This document shows positions 33,156-44,166 of a stretch of 64,000 nt of DNA, in pieces. Position 1 is the first letter of the stretch; the number at the start of each line of letters is the position of its first letter. The notes under the pieces were generated by a model. The model had not been told where the DNA came from, made no database searches, and saw only the letters and a list, made by a program, of their open reading frames with translations. Position numbers and translations under genes: made by a program. The stretch is from positions 36,001-100,000 of the forward strand of contig JASANG010000067.1 in assembly GCA_030248215.1 (NCBI GenBank). Reading direction: 5' to 3'. The DNA is from Enoplolaimus lenunculus (taxonomy: Eukaryota > Nematoda > Enoplea > Enoplida > Thoracostomopsidae).

Positions 33156-33470
33156 AGGGTACAACCGCCTCCGGCTCCGGGTCTGCCGGAGGTGCCGGTG
33201 ATTTCGGTAATGAAATTTTGCACAGTTGTACTGAATTTCTTTTTGGTGCGTTTTGTTTTAACTTTTAGAATAACTTTTAGGAAAAATTGCCGAGGTTTCA
33301 TAAAACAAACGTAAAACCAAAAGATTTGACAACACCTTGCAGATATTTACTAAAAATTAGCAAATTAAACATCATTTTAACTGTTTAAAATTTGGCATCA
33401 CCTTGAGCTGGAACAAATTTTGTTGACCTTCGGCTCCGGTATTTTTCACCTCCGATTGCTCCCATACTTA
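33156..33470. repeat. Family B element (CAGGGTACAACCG end)
   Basis: Starts CAGGGTACAACCGCCTCCGG and finishes CGGCTCCGGTATTTTTCACC followed by CTCCGATTGCTCCC. The middle shares AAATTTTGCACAG and an AT-rich block with copies at 55166-55507 and 62069-62434. Non-coding. Confidence 0.65.
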
Positions 33471-33480
33471 TGACAATTTG

Positions 33481-33780
33481 CTGCCCCAACAACTAGTCGA
33501 CCCCAACAACTCGTCGGCGACCCCGACAACTTATCGGATAGACAACTCGTCACTTGTCGCATACCAGTAGGTCTGGCAACTCGTCGACCGACTACTCGTC
33601 AACCTCGATAACTGTCAACCCGACAACTCGTCAGTCCGATAACTTGTTGCCTGCCAATAGGTACAACTTGTCGACCCGACGAGTTGTTAATGCGTCAAGC
33701 TGTCGGGGTCGACGAGATGTTAGGGTGACAAGTTGTCGGGGTCGACGAGATGTTAGGGTGACAAGTTGTCGGGTAATGAA
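33481..33780. repeat. Degenerate GTCGAC-rich minisatellite with inverted halves
   Basis: The left part repeats variants of GACAACTCGTCGACC on the plus strand. The right part carries the inverted form GGTCGACGAGATGTTAGGGT, including a 33-bp unit present twice (near 33700 and 33733). The two halves could fold back on each other. Open frames across it are by-products of the repeat. Confidence 0.75.
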
Positions 33781-34018
33781 TTGTGTGGATTCGTAGCGAT
33801 GTGCTGAGCCTGTCCGAAGGGACTCGCATTGTCAGACACTGGTCGAACCAAACAGTGACCACATTGTCCCTACTTCCCCCGAAGGGACTGCCGCAAAAAT
33901 ACACTATCTTAGCATGCTCGCTCTATATAGCTTTGTACCACCATTTCAGCCAAGTGTGGACAGTTGTTTACCGTAAAGTTAGAGAGTATAACGTGTATGA
34001 CCCACAAAAACGTTTACA

Positions 34019-34225
34019 CAATAGAACAGGGCCGGATCGTTTTCCGGAGGGGCTATAATAGAGTCAGTTTAAGCTTTAGACTATTTGTTGCTTAGGCTTA
34101 GGCTTAGGTTTAGGCTTAATATTGGGAATAGGTTCATCCATACGCTTAGACATAGGCATATCTTAGGCTTATAGGCCTAGGAATATGCTTATACTACTGT
34201 TCCGGTCCTGTTCTATACATGGGCC
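34019..34225 (+). mobile_element. Family A element
   Basis: AATAGAACAGGGCCGGATCG at the left and CGGTCCTGTTCTATACATGG at the right. The core has CGTTTTCCGGAGGGGCTATA, GAGTCAGTTTAAGCTTTAGA and TTAGGC repeats. The left end is eroded, so no clean target duplication is visible. Confidence 0.75.
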
Positions 34226-34862
34226 TTACTTACAAGCGACTTACTTTTAGCATTTCTCAGCTTGGAAAGTGTTTTAAAGGCCATGCTTGAGGTGCAAAAA
34301 GCGTTTGACATAGCCGACTTAAACTCATCGGTGATTCTTTCCCAGCATCGGGCATCGGCCACTGCCACGATGCAATTTGAAAAACCTGACCTATCCTTTG
34401 TTTTAATCTCGTTGTATTAACTCTGACGCTTGGTTACAAAGCTGAGCGGGGACTCGGCCAACATATGACCTTCCACCGAAAATTGTCGTTATGTTTCGGG
34501 ATATAAATGACTAATTATAGTTGTTGAGACGACTGTGTCAAAAATGTGCCTTTTAAAAACTTCTAATTTCCACGCCCGCCTAACTATGCGCAGAATAGGA
34601 TCTTTTACATTTCACAACGATGCATGCAAGTTAAATTCATACGGTAAATAACACAGCTAGTACTAATTAGACGGTATCTGTGAAGGAAGTTAATAACTTT
34701 CAAATATATAATGTTTTAAATTGCAGTATCGAGATTGCTTGTTTCGTCATACGTACTTTTCGTGATTCAACCACTGTCGATCTCTGCCGGTTGTAAATAT
34801 AAGATATATTGGTAGATAGAAGCAGTTGAGAGTGTAAGCATGTGAGATGCTTTTCCGTTAAA

Positions 34863-34945
34863 TAAAAAACAAACCAAAAAAAAAAACCCAAAAAAAAAAA
34901 AAAAAAACAAAAAAAAAACATAATTAAATAAAAAAAAAATAAAAA

Positions 34946-35022
<77 letters not shown>

Positions 35023-35071
35023 AAAAAAATATAAAATTTTAAAAAAAAAAAAAACAAAAAAAAAAAAAAAA

Positions 35072-35107
<36 letters not shown>
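34863..35107. repeat. Long A-tract, about 245 bp
   Basis: Almost pure A with scattered C and T. It is preceded by the SINE 3'-type sequence GTGAGATGCTTTTCCGTTAA and followed immediately by the SINE leader CAGTGCACTGTATGTATGCT. It is probably the expanded tail of a SINE copy. The minus-strand poly-Phe frames it creates are not genes. Confidence 0.85.
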
Positions 35108-35690
35108 ATAGTGCAGTGCACTGTATGTATGCTAGCTGGCTGCATACGGTCGACACACATATAGTCAACGAAAAATGCAGTTGGAGAGGCGGGCTACGTG
35201 GCGCAGTGGTAGAGTGTTCGCTTATGGATCCGTAGGCTGAGAATTCGATCCCCGCTCTAGCCCCTTTTCCAGCTGCTTAGTAAAAGGTCTGATGTCCCGG
35301 TTCCTACCTAGACTGACATCAGGGCTACGCCGTGAGCGCAATGGCAAATTGCCGCGCTATGAGCACGGTATCCAGTCGAAAATAGGATGGACGGTCAAGG
35401 GACGACCTTGTTGAAAAGGGCATGTAAGCATGTGAGACATGCTTGTCCGTTAAATATAGTGCAGTGCACTGTATATATGCTGGCTGGCTGCATATGGTCG
35501 ACACACATATAGTCGACAAAAAATGCAGTTTTAGAGGCGGGCTACGTGGCGCAGTGGTAGAGTATTCGTTTATGGATCCGTAGGCTGAGAATTCGATCCC
35601 CGCTCTAGCCCGCTTTTCCAACTGCTTAGTAAAAGGTCTGATGTCCCGGTTCCTACCTAGACTGACAGAGATTATCTGGTTTTGCACGAG
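35108..35690 (+). repeat. Two tandem SINE copies
   Basis: Leader CAGTGCACTGTATGTATGCT, then the tRNA-like head GGGCTACGTGGCGCAGTGG with B-box-like GAATTCGATCCCC, then CCAGCTGCTTAGTAAAAGG, at about 35108-35330 and again at about 35460-35690. The copies are over 90% alike, so this is a recent insertion or duplication. Confidence 0.75.
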
Positions 35691-35899
35691 TGAATATCTG
35701 AATACCTTACACACACAGCGTAGTACACTAGTAAATGGGACTTGCGGATGCATTGAGGAAAAAAAGACCTTGTGCTGATGCTGCACATCGGTTAAAACTC
35801 CGATGCATACCTATGTGCGTAGTGCCTTTATATGCATCAGCAGTAAAAACGGAAGAAAAAAGATGTATATACATAATGCTGAGGTTGTCATAAGACATA

Positions 35900-36420
35900 A
35901 AAACCTGCAAACTTGCAAGCTGATAGTAAGGCGGTTTGGCTCTGTGGTAGCGCGCTGAACTGAGAATCTGTCGGTCATGGGATCGAAACTCGTAACAGCG
36001 CCCCTCAATTTCAGCTGCCAGAACTCAGAATAAAAAGCATCGTATCCTAGCCTATTCATCTAATCACATCGTGACCACGATGAGACCGCAATGGCAAACT
36101 GCCCTGCTAGATCAAAAATACTTCAGTTGGTGTTCCTGGGACGACGTTATAGAAAAACCGGGTGATGTGACATGCGGATGCATTGGGGCAAAATAAATTT
36201 CTTGCTGATGCTGCACATTGTTTAAAACTCATGCATATATACGCAGTACCCTCATATGCATCAGCAAGTAAAAATATGGAAGAACCAAGGTGCATGTGTA
36301 TAATTTTAAGGTTCTTATAAGTCATAAAAACCTGAAACTCACCAGCCGATTGTGAGGCTGTGTGGCTCCGTGATAGCGCGCTGGACTGAGAGTCTGTCGG
36401 TCATGGGATCGGAAACTCGT
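35900..36420 (+). repeat. Second SINE type, two tandem copies
   Basis: tRNA-like heads GGCGGTTTGGCTCTGTGGTA (near 35931) and GGCTGTGTGGCTCCGTGATA (near 36352), each followed by CTGTCGGTCATGGGATCG-type B-box sequence. Body text such as CTCATATGCATCAGCA and GAAGAACCAAGGTGCATG is shared with 5230-5330. Confidence 0.65.
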
Positions 36421-36439
36421 ATGGTCCCTTACGTATGTG

Positions 36440-37200
36440 CACATGTAATATAGTGCAGTGCACTGTGTGTATGCTAGCCGCAGCAAAGTAGTTAGTTGGA
36501 ACGGCTGGCTACGTGGGGCAATGGTTCAACATTTGGTTACTATCCGTAGGTCGGTACTTCGAAACCAACTGTAACCAGTGTGCAACCGGAATACCGATTT
36601 TGTTTTGCACATTATCGTATACTACTGTTAAAACTGTCAACCTAAATTATGTTACGAAACTGCCTAAACTATATTATACGTTGAAAGGCTCAAAGTCATG
36701 TATGTCTCTGCAACAGCATCTGAGAGCATTGTCGAAAGTGAGGATCATAAAACTCAAAAATTAGGTAAAATTGTTGCTTCGTTTCGCTATTGGGCTACGC
36801 CGTGAACTCAATAAAAATTTGCCACGCTTCGCACGCGGGATCCAGTCGAAAATAGGATGGACGGTCAATGGACCTTGTCGAAAATTTGGGCATATAACCA
36901 AGCGAGACATCTGTGTCCTGTTGCATATGCAATATGTGCAATGCACATTGTGTTGTAGGAAAGGCAGCAGCATTTGCGCCGACAAATATAGTCGACTGTA
37001 AAAGCAGTTGAAAAGGCGGGCTACGTGTTGCAATGGTAGAGCGCTTGCCTCGGAATCCTATGACCGCTAGTTTGTTCGAGCGGTCCCTATATGCCTGCTT
37101 TTCCAGGTGTTTTCCTAAACGGTCGGACTTTGAAGGCCCAGTTTTTACCTACACTGACACAGACAACACCCCAAATTTTTCTCACGGTATATGCGTGAGA
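36440..37200 (+). repeat. Degenerate SINE units upstream of the Ly6 gene
   Basis: tRNA-like heads at about 36503 (GGCTACGTGGGGCAATGG) and 37015 (GGGCTACGTGTTGCAATGG with TAGAGCGCTTGCC), with the leader GTGCAGTGCACTGTGTGTAT before the first. They are more decayed than the pair at 35108-35690. Confidence 0.55.
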
Positions 37201-37385
37201 GTTAGTATCTGGTCCTCAGCACTTGTATGACTAGTGCCGCTAATTATGCAACATTAGTCGTGTTTCAGAATTTACCATATTACTTCGACGCATGTTAATT
37301 TGCAATTTTCTTGCTTTAGAAATTCAAATACGAAACTATTTATTGATAACTCGTAAATTACGTTTTGGAACAGCAATAGAACATA

Positions 37386-39874
37386 ATGTGGACACTTTTA
37401 TTGTTATTAGTGCTCAAAACTACTCTTGTTGCATTGTGTTTGGGTAAAGGATGAACTGCTCTATTGTTTAAGGCGCTTGTTCGCTCTGCACGAGGGATAG
37501 AATTAGGAACGCGATGTTTGAGTGCATACATACATATTAGCATGGCGTGTTGTACTCGAGTTGATGATTTCATCATATACGGAATTTGACTAATTTCAAA
37601 AAAGTACTGATCTCTTCGAATTTTCAAAGTGGTAACAGCCGTTGGGTGAAAAATTAAACAAATTTTCTGTGTATCTATTTGGAATTTCTAGTTTGAGCAT
37701 TGTTAAGCACCGATTTTTCAAAATTTTCTAAAAAAACCGTGAGCCTTAATTTTCACCACTTTTTAAAAATCCATATTTTTCCTCAAACTTTCGATTGCTA
37801 TATATGTATATATCTGTTCCGTACTAGAGGTGTTCAGGCGCCATGATCGGTAATGTGGCCGAAGTAAGAGGGTGCCGGGGACAAACGGTGCCGTAGGCAA
37901 GGCCAGAAAACATAAGATCATTAAAAGCTGAAAAACGTATTAAGTGAGGTTTTTCGTAGTTAGACTCTGATTTCAATTAAAGGTATATTGCTTCCACTTT
38001 AATCCGATGAATATTTAGCTTGAATCCTAGGGTTTTTAATTTGAATGTTTATATACACTGTAAAGCAGTGCATTGTTCAAAACAAGCAATGGCATCCAGC
38101 CAGTTATAGTTTTTATAACCGGTGGTATTTTATGTTGTTTTTATATATTGTAATATGGTGCAATTCTACCTTATAGGAAGGGTTGAAGATGATGAACTCG
38201 AGGTTGCTGCGAATATTACAAAGTGTTATCAGTGCAACAGCTTTCGAGATGAGAATTGCAAAGATCCTTTCGACACTGCCAAAAATAAACCACAGGTATG
38301 TGCTATGTCAGGGTTCATCCGGACACGAAAAAAATGCCGGAGGCGGAGCCGGATAGTTCAGTATCCGGTTTCGGCAAACAGGAATTGAGTCTTTTTCTGG
38401 AATAGGAATCGGTATTCGAAATAAATTGTCAACCGAATTACTCCCAGACTTACAAAACTAGTCAAAAATGGCTAAAGTGAATGTTCTGCTATTTCATCGT
38501 CAAGTTTTGTGAAACCGCATCAGATTTTTAATCTAACAGTTTATGAACAAAATTTAACTAATTGTAAAAACAAGTATTTCGATATAATCATTTTTGCAAA
38601 GATAGAATTTAATATTTAAATGATTATGAATAATTTGTCACAAACCCGTAAAATTTCCGGTTCCTGCATTGCTGAATGCAAAGACATGAACAGACTTTGA
38701 ACCCTTACGCTGCATGTCTGCATAACTTGTACGTACATGAATAGGTCTATAGACAATCAATCTGCATTTTTCAGGATTGTGTGATTCCGGAACATTTTAC
38801 TGACATTGAAAAAGAGAAGTACTCCAAGCCTGCTGGCTGTAGAAAGGCATTGCATGAATGTTAGTGCCATTGATTTGTCTTTTGTAACTGAATTTAAGTT
38901 TGGCAATTTTAAACAAGGCAATCACGTAGGTCAAGCATATATGTCACTGTAGTGTGCATTTCCTAAACTTTTAAAAAACTCTGAAATGTGTGTTTTGTTT
39001 ATCATCCATTAGTTTGTTTAAGGTTATAACTTTTGTCCGGCTTGTGTTTCTGTCTTGTGAATATTTTATCTGTAACTTTCGATTATTGGTATTTTGAGCT
39101 ATTAAATAGCTTAATTTATAGTAACTGATGGAGTTCGAATAGTCAGGCAGTGTGCATACCACGGAGGAAAAATGGCAGATGAAAAGCGTGTAGGTAAGGA
39201 ACGTTGTTGTTAAGACCATCATTAATTTTCAGTCTGGGTTACGCAAATGATGGCAGGCATGTAAAGCAGGCTCATCGTATCAAAGCACACTTAATATCCT
39301 TACAGCACCTGTTTCATACATTTACATTGAAACAACGGCTTTTGGCAAGGGATTTTTCCGCGGTTTTCGAATATAGCTTTCCAGGTGGGTTAAGGAATTA
39401 AATATATAAATGGCTGTCGATTAAGTATCTCTATCCCCGCTTGCGAAATATTGTCGTTGAAGTTATGTCTCTTTTTTGTTTGACACGAAAATCGACGGCT
39501 GACTTCACGATTTCATTAAAAATCAAATTTGGGTGTAGTATGATCACTGGAGGTCAATAGAATCTCATATTCTGCAAAAAGTTTCACAATCTGACTGCTT
39601 GGACGTTCGGGACGCTCCGGCTACTAAATAATATTACATAAGTTTTTTTGACACAAACTGAAAACTGCTTATTTAGTGGTTGTGAGAATTTACGTGAATA
39701 CGTTTCTACTAAGCTTTGGTTTGTTTTGTTCCAGGTTCAAAAAGCATCCGAGTCTTTGAATCTGTTTGCATCGATTCCGATGGCTGCAATATGGCCTGGA
39801 TGCCAAAGCAGAACGGTCGCTATATTTTAGTCTTTTTGGTGCCGCTAGCTTTTGCCGTCATGTTGCGAAATTGA
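37386..39874 (+). CDS. Ly6/uPAR-domain protein, quiver/sleepless type, GPI-anchored
   Basis: Small extracellular three-finger proteins of this family tune ion channels and nicotinic receptors at the cell surface. Exons: 37386-37443, 38177-38295, 38775-38859, 39122-39193, 39735-39874. GT-AG ends and phases agree; 474 bp, 157 aa. TAG lies in frame 9 bp before the ATG. A signal peptide occupies residues 1-20 (MWTLLLLLVLKTTLVALCLG). The mature part starts with the family's KCYQCNS and has eight cysteines (CYQC, ENC, DC, GCRK, RQC, SVC) ending in CIDSDGCN, the typical Cys-Asn close. The last 18 or so residues (YILVFLVPLAFAVMLRN) are hydrophobic, as in a GPI-attachment signal. The first exon encodes almost only the signal peptide, the usual layout. 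Subfamily is by resemblance: quiver/sleepless is likely, not proven. Confidence 0.9.
38309..38670. repeat. Degenerate family B/C element in Ly6 intron 2
   Basis: CAGGGTTCATCCGGACACGA at the left, then GCCGGAGGCGGAGCCGGA, and TTTCCGGTTCCTGCATTGCTG near the right edge. It starts 14 bp after the exon 2 end. Non-coding. Confidence 0.5.
39515..39605. repeat. Fragment of dispersed repeat family I
   Basis: AAATCAAATTTGGGTGTAGT, ATGATCACTGGAGGTCAATAG and the ACAATCTGAC block match 22560-22640. It lies in the last intron of the Ly6 gene. Confidence 0.5.
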
Positions 39875-39928
39875 CGGTGTTTGGTGTTTATATAGAAAAT
39901 TTAAGCATCGCTCCATCATTTGACTGGA

Positions 39929-39934
39929 AATAAA
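39929..39934 (+). promoter_or_regulatory. Poly(A) signal of the Ly6 gene
   Basis: AATAAA 55 bp after the stop codon at 39874, well placed to end the Ly6 transcript. Confidence 0.6.
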
Positions 39935-42900
39935 ATGACAATGTATGGGGTTGTACGTGATTTGTTTCAGGTTTGTGTTTCGCCCTTTGAACTCGTTATG
40001 AATTATAATAAATCGTAAGTTTAGTTAACCAGGTGAGCCATCTCGAAATAATTAATAGTAAAAATCTTACAATGCATAAATTATGATTATATTCAGTTTG
40101 TAATCCTTGTGATATGAATTTGCTTCTTTCAGTTCGGCGAAAATTGAAAAATATGTGTTGTATGAACAGCTTAATCAAGACGTTTTAGCTAAAATGTCTA
40201 ACAGGAAGTTCAGGCGCAGCATTTTCATATGTAAAAACCCTAATTATTAACCGCATAGTTTTGTATTCCTTTGGAGAAAAGTCTTTGCAAATATTGAACT
40301 ATATTGGCCAGATCTGAGTAAATTATTTTTAAAAAAGCTTTATTTTATACTATTGTCTATATTTTGATCTCATTTTTCGTTTTGTGTTTTTTATTTATAT
40401 TGTGCCATGTTTTTGTGCTAATTGGTCATAATATGCAGTTTTAGTAGGCTTTGATGTTTGTTGGTACGTAAAATGTTTAGTTCCTCCTAATATTTCTGCA
40501 TACTACACAACAGTTTTTAACCTGATATCTGTTTCTGTTTCAGCTAAATATCGATACCTTTTCCGTTTGCTTTATACAAATACCGGAAACTCCGCTATTT
40601 TTATGCCTTCAATAGCCGTTCTAAGTTTCGGTTTGTTTAATCACTATCCGTTTACGTTATTTTACTATTCTGTTTACTCTCTGCTACACATCTAAAGCTG
40701 GGCATAGACTTGTGGTCAGGATTAGGATTAGTTTTCAGCTTGTGTGAAAAAACTAATGACTGAGTGCAATTTTTTTGTTTAATTTTTAAACGACTGTGGC
40801 TGCTGTGAACAAATAAATCAAACATGAACAATGTTTGCTTGCAAAATTTCAAATGGTTCAATACACGATCGACTAATTGAAATTATTGCATTGTGTATAC
40901 GAATTAGGTTGATGCAGTGATTATCACGACGTTTTTTATATAGATTTGTGCGTATCTGCTTTTTGTCCCATCTGTTGCCTGTTTGGTGCTATATTTATTC
41001 CTATTCCAGTAATGTGCAAAATATTTCCAGTGTTGTTTGAGTGATAATATTTTTATCTTCTTTTTACCAAGAGTGTGCAACTCTGCAGGTCCCGCATGGT
41101 ACAAAATGTACCACCGGGCGTTGTGTTTTTGACTGATCCCCGTATTGAGTGCGGGTATTTGTCATATGCAATAACCCTAAATTAATCTATAAGCGGAGCA
41201 TTTTTGATGCGGAATACATACAGTGTCATGCACGGTTCAAACAGGTTCGTTGTACTCGCTCTCAAAACAGGGGGTACATTTTGTACTATGTGAAACACCG
41301 AGAGGAGCATACTCTTGTATCATGCACTCTTGGTTTTAGAGATTCGATGAAGTAAATGGTGCTCTCTTTTTTAAATTATGAATGGGAGTTTGTTAAATAA
41401 CACATGAAGTTCAGTATGTCGGTGTGCTATATGATATGACTATTCTGTAAGCTCGTGTGTATAGCTGCACAATCGATTTGAAGATACCTGCGCTGGTGAC
41501 TGGGTAAATATTACAGCTACAATCCAAAGTGTACAAATGATGCTTCCATTCCTATTTTTCGTAATATTTGTTATGTTGTTTTTCATTGTTGTGTATATTG
41601 AGTAATGCACCAGAGTAGTGCAGTTACTTAGTAGTACTGTTTTAAGACAAGCTACAGATACGTTTACTACTGTTTATTGTTGAGTAAATCGGTTTTAGAT
41701 TGTCCGATGTATCGATGTTAAGAGATGTGATAAATCTGTAATTTCTAAAGACTGAAGGTTGTTTTTTGATCACTGGTGTTCATGGTGGAAATAGTATAAG
41801 TTCATCCAACCATATCCATGTTGTTATTTGTAGAATGGATAACTTGTAGTTTTGACTTACGGTTTATAGCCAAAGAACATTGCCTATTATTATTTCAACT
41901 ATAAATTGTGTGATTAGGGCACGGTGATGAGGACTGGTCTTTCTTATAGTCATGAAAGTTGCCTGCTTTATTGTTTATTTATTTTTTCAATCAATTATTT
42001 GATTTGTGATGTGCAGTAGTTTGATTCAGAAACGTTTTATTTACCTGTGGACATTAGCGATAGACATCGGATATTTTTCATTATTCGATAATTCCTAATT
42101 TTCATTATTCGGTAATTCCTATGTGATATTTATCTGGAAATAAGAAGTTAAATTCTCTATTTCGGATATCTTTTGTTTTATCTTGTTTAGCTTCCAATGA
42201 AGCGCATAGCCTGAAAACGACTGTTATAATGTTAAAGCTAATTTAAAAATCATTATCATTGTGTTCAGCGTATTTTAGTTCTGAGTACTCATATTGAAAT
42301 TTGAAAGTATAATACTGATATCACTCATCAAAACACTACAAGCTAGTTGATTTTCAAAATATTGTATTTATATATATGCGTGGTTTTTGAAACTTCGTTT
42401 TTTGAGGCAAGACAACTGCGTATGCAAACATATTTCAATACAGAAATATAAAAGGGTTGATACAAAACCCTGGAACAAATTTCAAATCATTAAATATTAA
42501 AATTTGATTACCTCGAGCATGAAGTAGCTTAGATTGTGTGATGTCACTTTTAGCGTAATTAAGATGCCTATTAAAATGAATGTAGCTTCTTATTAAAATT
42601 TTGTTATTAATTAATTGATATGAAATGTGTAATTTATTAAATCTTTCTGAATTCAGTTTGAATGAAAAATTTCTACTCGATTGGTGTGTAGGTTTCGGTA
42701 TATGCGGCTCTAGTTTGCAGCAGCTAATTCAAATTCATATAGAATAAATTGGTGGAAAAATGTACTAAACTAATTTCAACGGCAATGCATAAGTGTGCGA
42801 ACTGCTCGCATACTGAGATTACTTCAACAAAGAATAAGCCAGGTTCCCAAGACACGTGTTCTAAAGCAGCTTCGTAACTAATTGAAATAACTATGTTTAG

Positions 42901-43004
42901 TCGTGGTGAGTGAAGCTGTGTTGTACACACATCGCATTTAACTAATTTTCATTAGATCGTTTTAGGCATTAAAATTAATTTTGTCGTGATATTGTGCTGT
43001 ATGA
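39935..43004. other. Gene-free AT-rich stretch
   Basis: No exon-like frame on either strand. One inverted-repeat element (41097-41288) is listed separately. Otherwise the sequence is unremarkable. Confidence 0.45.
41097..41288. repeat. Inverted-repeat element
   Basis: TGGTACAAAATGTACCACC on the left and the inverted form GGGGTACATTTTGTACTATG on the right, about 190 bp apart. A related phrase (CGCGCTGGTGCAATTTGTACCACG) occurs near 52577. A small non-autonomous element is likely. Confidence 0.5.
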
Positions 43005-43012
43005 AAAACCAT

Positions 43013-43214
43013 GGTCCGTGTATAGAACACAGCCGGAACAGTAGTATAAGCTTAAGCCTAAGCCTAACCGTATGGATGAGCCTGGTCCTAAGCCTAAGCG
43101 TATGGATGAGACTGGTCCTAAGCCTTAGCCTAAGCAAAAAAATTAGCCTAAAAGCATAAACTGGGTATTATAACCCCTCCGGAAAACGATTCGACCCTGT
43201 TCTATATATGGGCC
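43013..43214 (-). mobile_element. Family A element, reverse orientation
   Basis: GGTCCGTGTATAGAACACAG at the left, CCTGTTCTATATATGGGCC at the right; octamers AAAACCAT and AAAACCTT match at 7 of 8. The core has repeated CCTAAGCCTAAGC blocks. Confidence 0.85.
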
Positions 43215-43890
43215 AAAACCTTTATCATAAAATCAAGAATGAGCGGTTAATATGCATGTTTTGAAAACCGGTTAAACGCAAATATGAAAACGAAATATTG
43301 CAAACACTTCGTCTTTATTAAACAGCCTGCAGTGGAAAGATTTGACGTTTTCTGGGGCCGGCAAACGATAAATTTGTAGATAAAAATAACGTCGAATTTT
43401 TGCCAAATCTAAAACAGAATTCCAAGGTTTGTTGCAACCTTATTGTGGCACCGAAAGATGACGTTAAAGTTAGCAAACAGACCATGTTACGATTAAGCCG
43501 TCCCATTGTCCGTGGATTGCAATAGACCAGGAGTGCGCTTTGTGCGGTCCTTTGACTTATAAGTGTAGTCGCGATTAAGAAAAAAGCGGATGCACCGAGA
43601 TTTTTTAAAATTTTGGATAAATTTTGTATTTTTATTTTGTATCGAACATTTGCAGCATATATATCTACAACGAAAAATTCCAAGATACAGTATATACATA
43701 TTTGTAATTTAATGAATTTTTAGCATAAAAAACGGAATTACTGATATTTCTATAACAAAACCGTAAATGAACATTGCTTTTTAACGAAAACGTATATTCA
43801 CTTTTACACCTTAATATATGTATATCTGTCCACACTGTCCCGCCTGTTTCTACGTTCCAATTGTCCTGACTGTTTCCGATTTGTACTTCT

Positions 43891-44026
43891 GGCCAATGTA
43901 TAGAACAGGGCCGGATCGTTTTCCGGCGGGGCTGTAATAGAGTCAGTTTAAGCTTGAGACTAACTTTTTTGCGTAGGCTTACAATATGCTTATACTACTG
44001 TTTCGGCACTGTTCTACACATGTGCC
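43891..44026 (+). mobile_element. Short family A element upstream of the 144-aa gene
   Basis: GGCCAATGTATAGAACAGGG at the left and CTGTTCTACACATGTGCC at the right; octamers GTACTTCT and GTACATCT match at 7 of 8. At 136 bp most of the TTAGGC core is missing. It ends 141 bp before the start codon of the next gene. Confidence 0.82.
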
Positions 44027-44166
44027 GTACATCTAGTACATTGCTGTCCCAGAACAATGGGACGGCCATACCGTAACATTGGCCACAAAGGCGATTTCCA
44101 GGTTACTTAGCTCAAACATTGATAAATTTGATAAACGATTCCGCTTTGATATAGTGTTTGCATTCA

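Noticed and set aside
34767-35168. Minus-strand poly-Phe open frames
   Set aside because: They are the reverse of the long A-tract.
35190-35290. tRNA genes at the GTGGCGCAGTGG heads
   Set aside because: They repeat with the same flanking leader and tail at several places, as SINEs do, and do not fold cleanly.
39204-39401. Plus-strand frame between Ly6 exons 4 and 5
   Set aside because: The Ly6 exons join in phase without it and it lacks splice-bounded ends.
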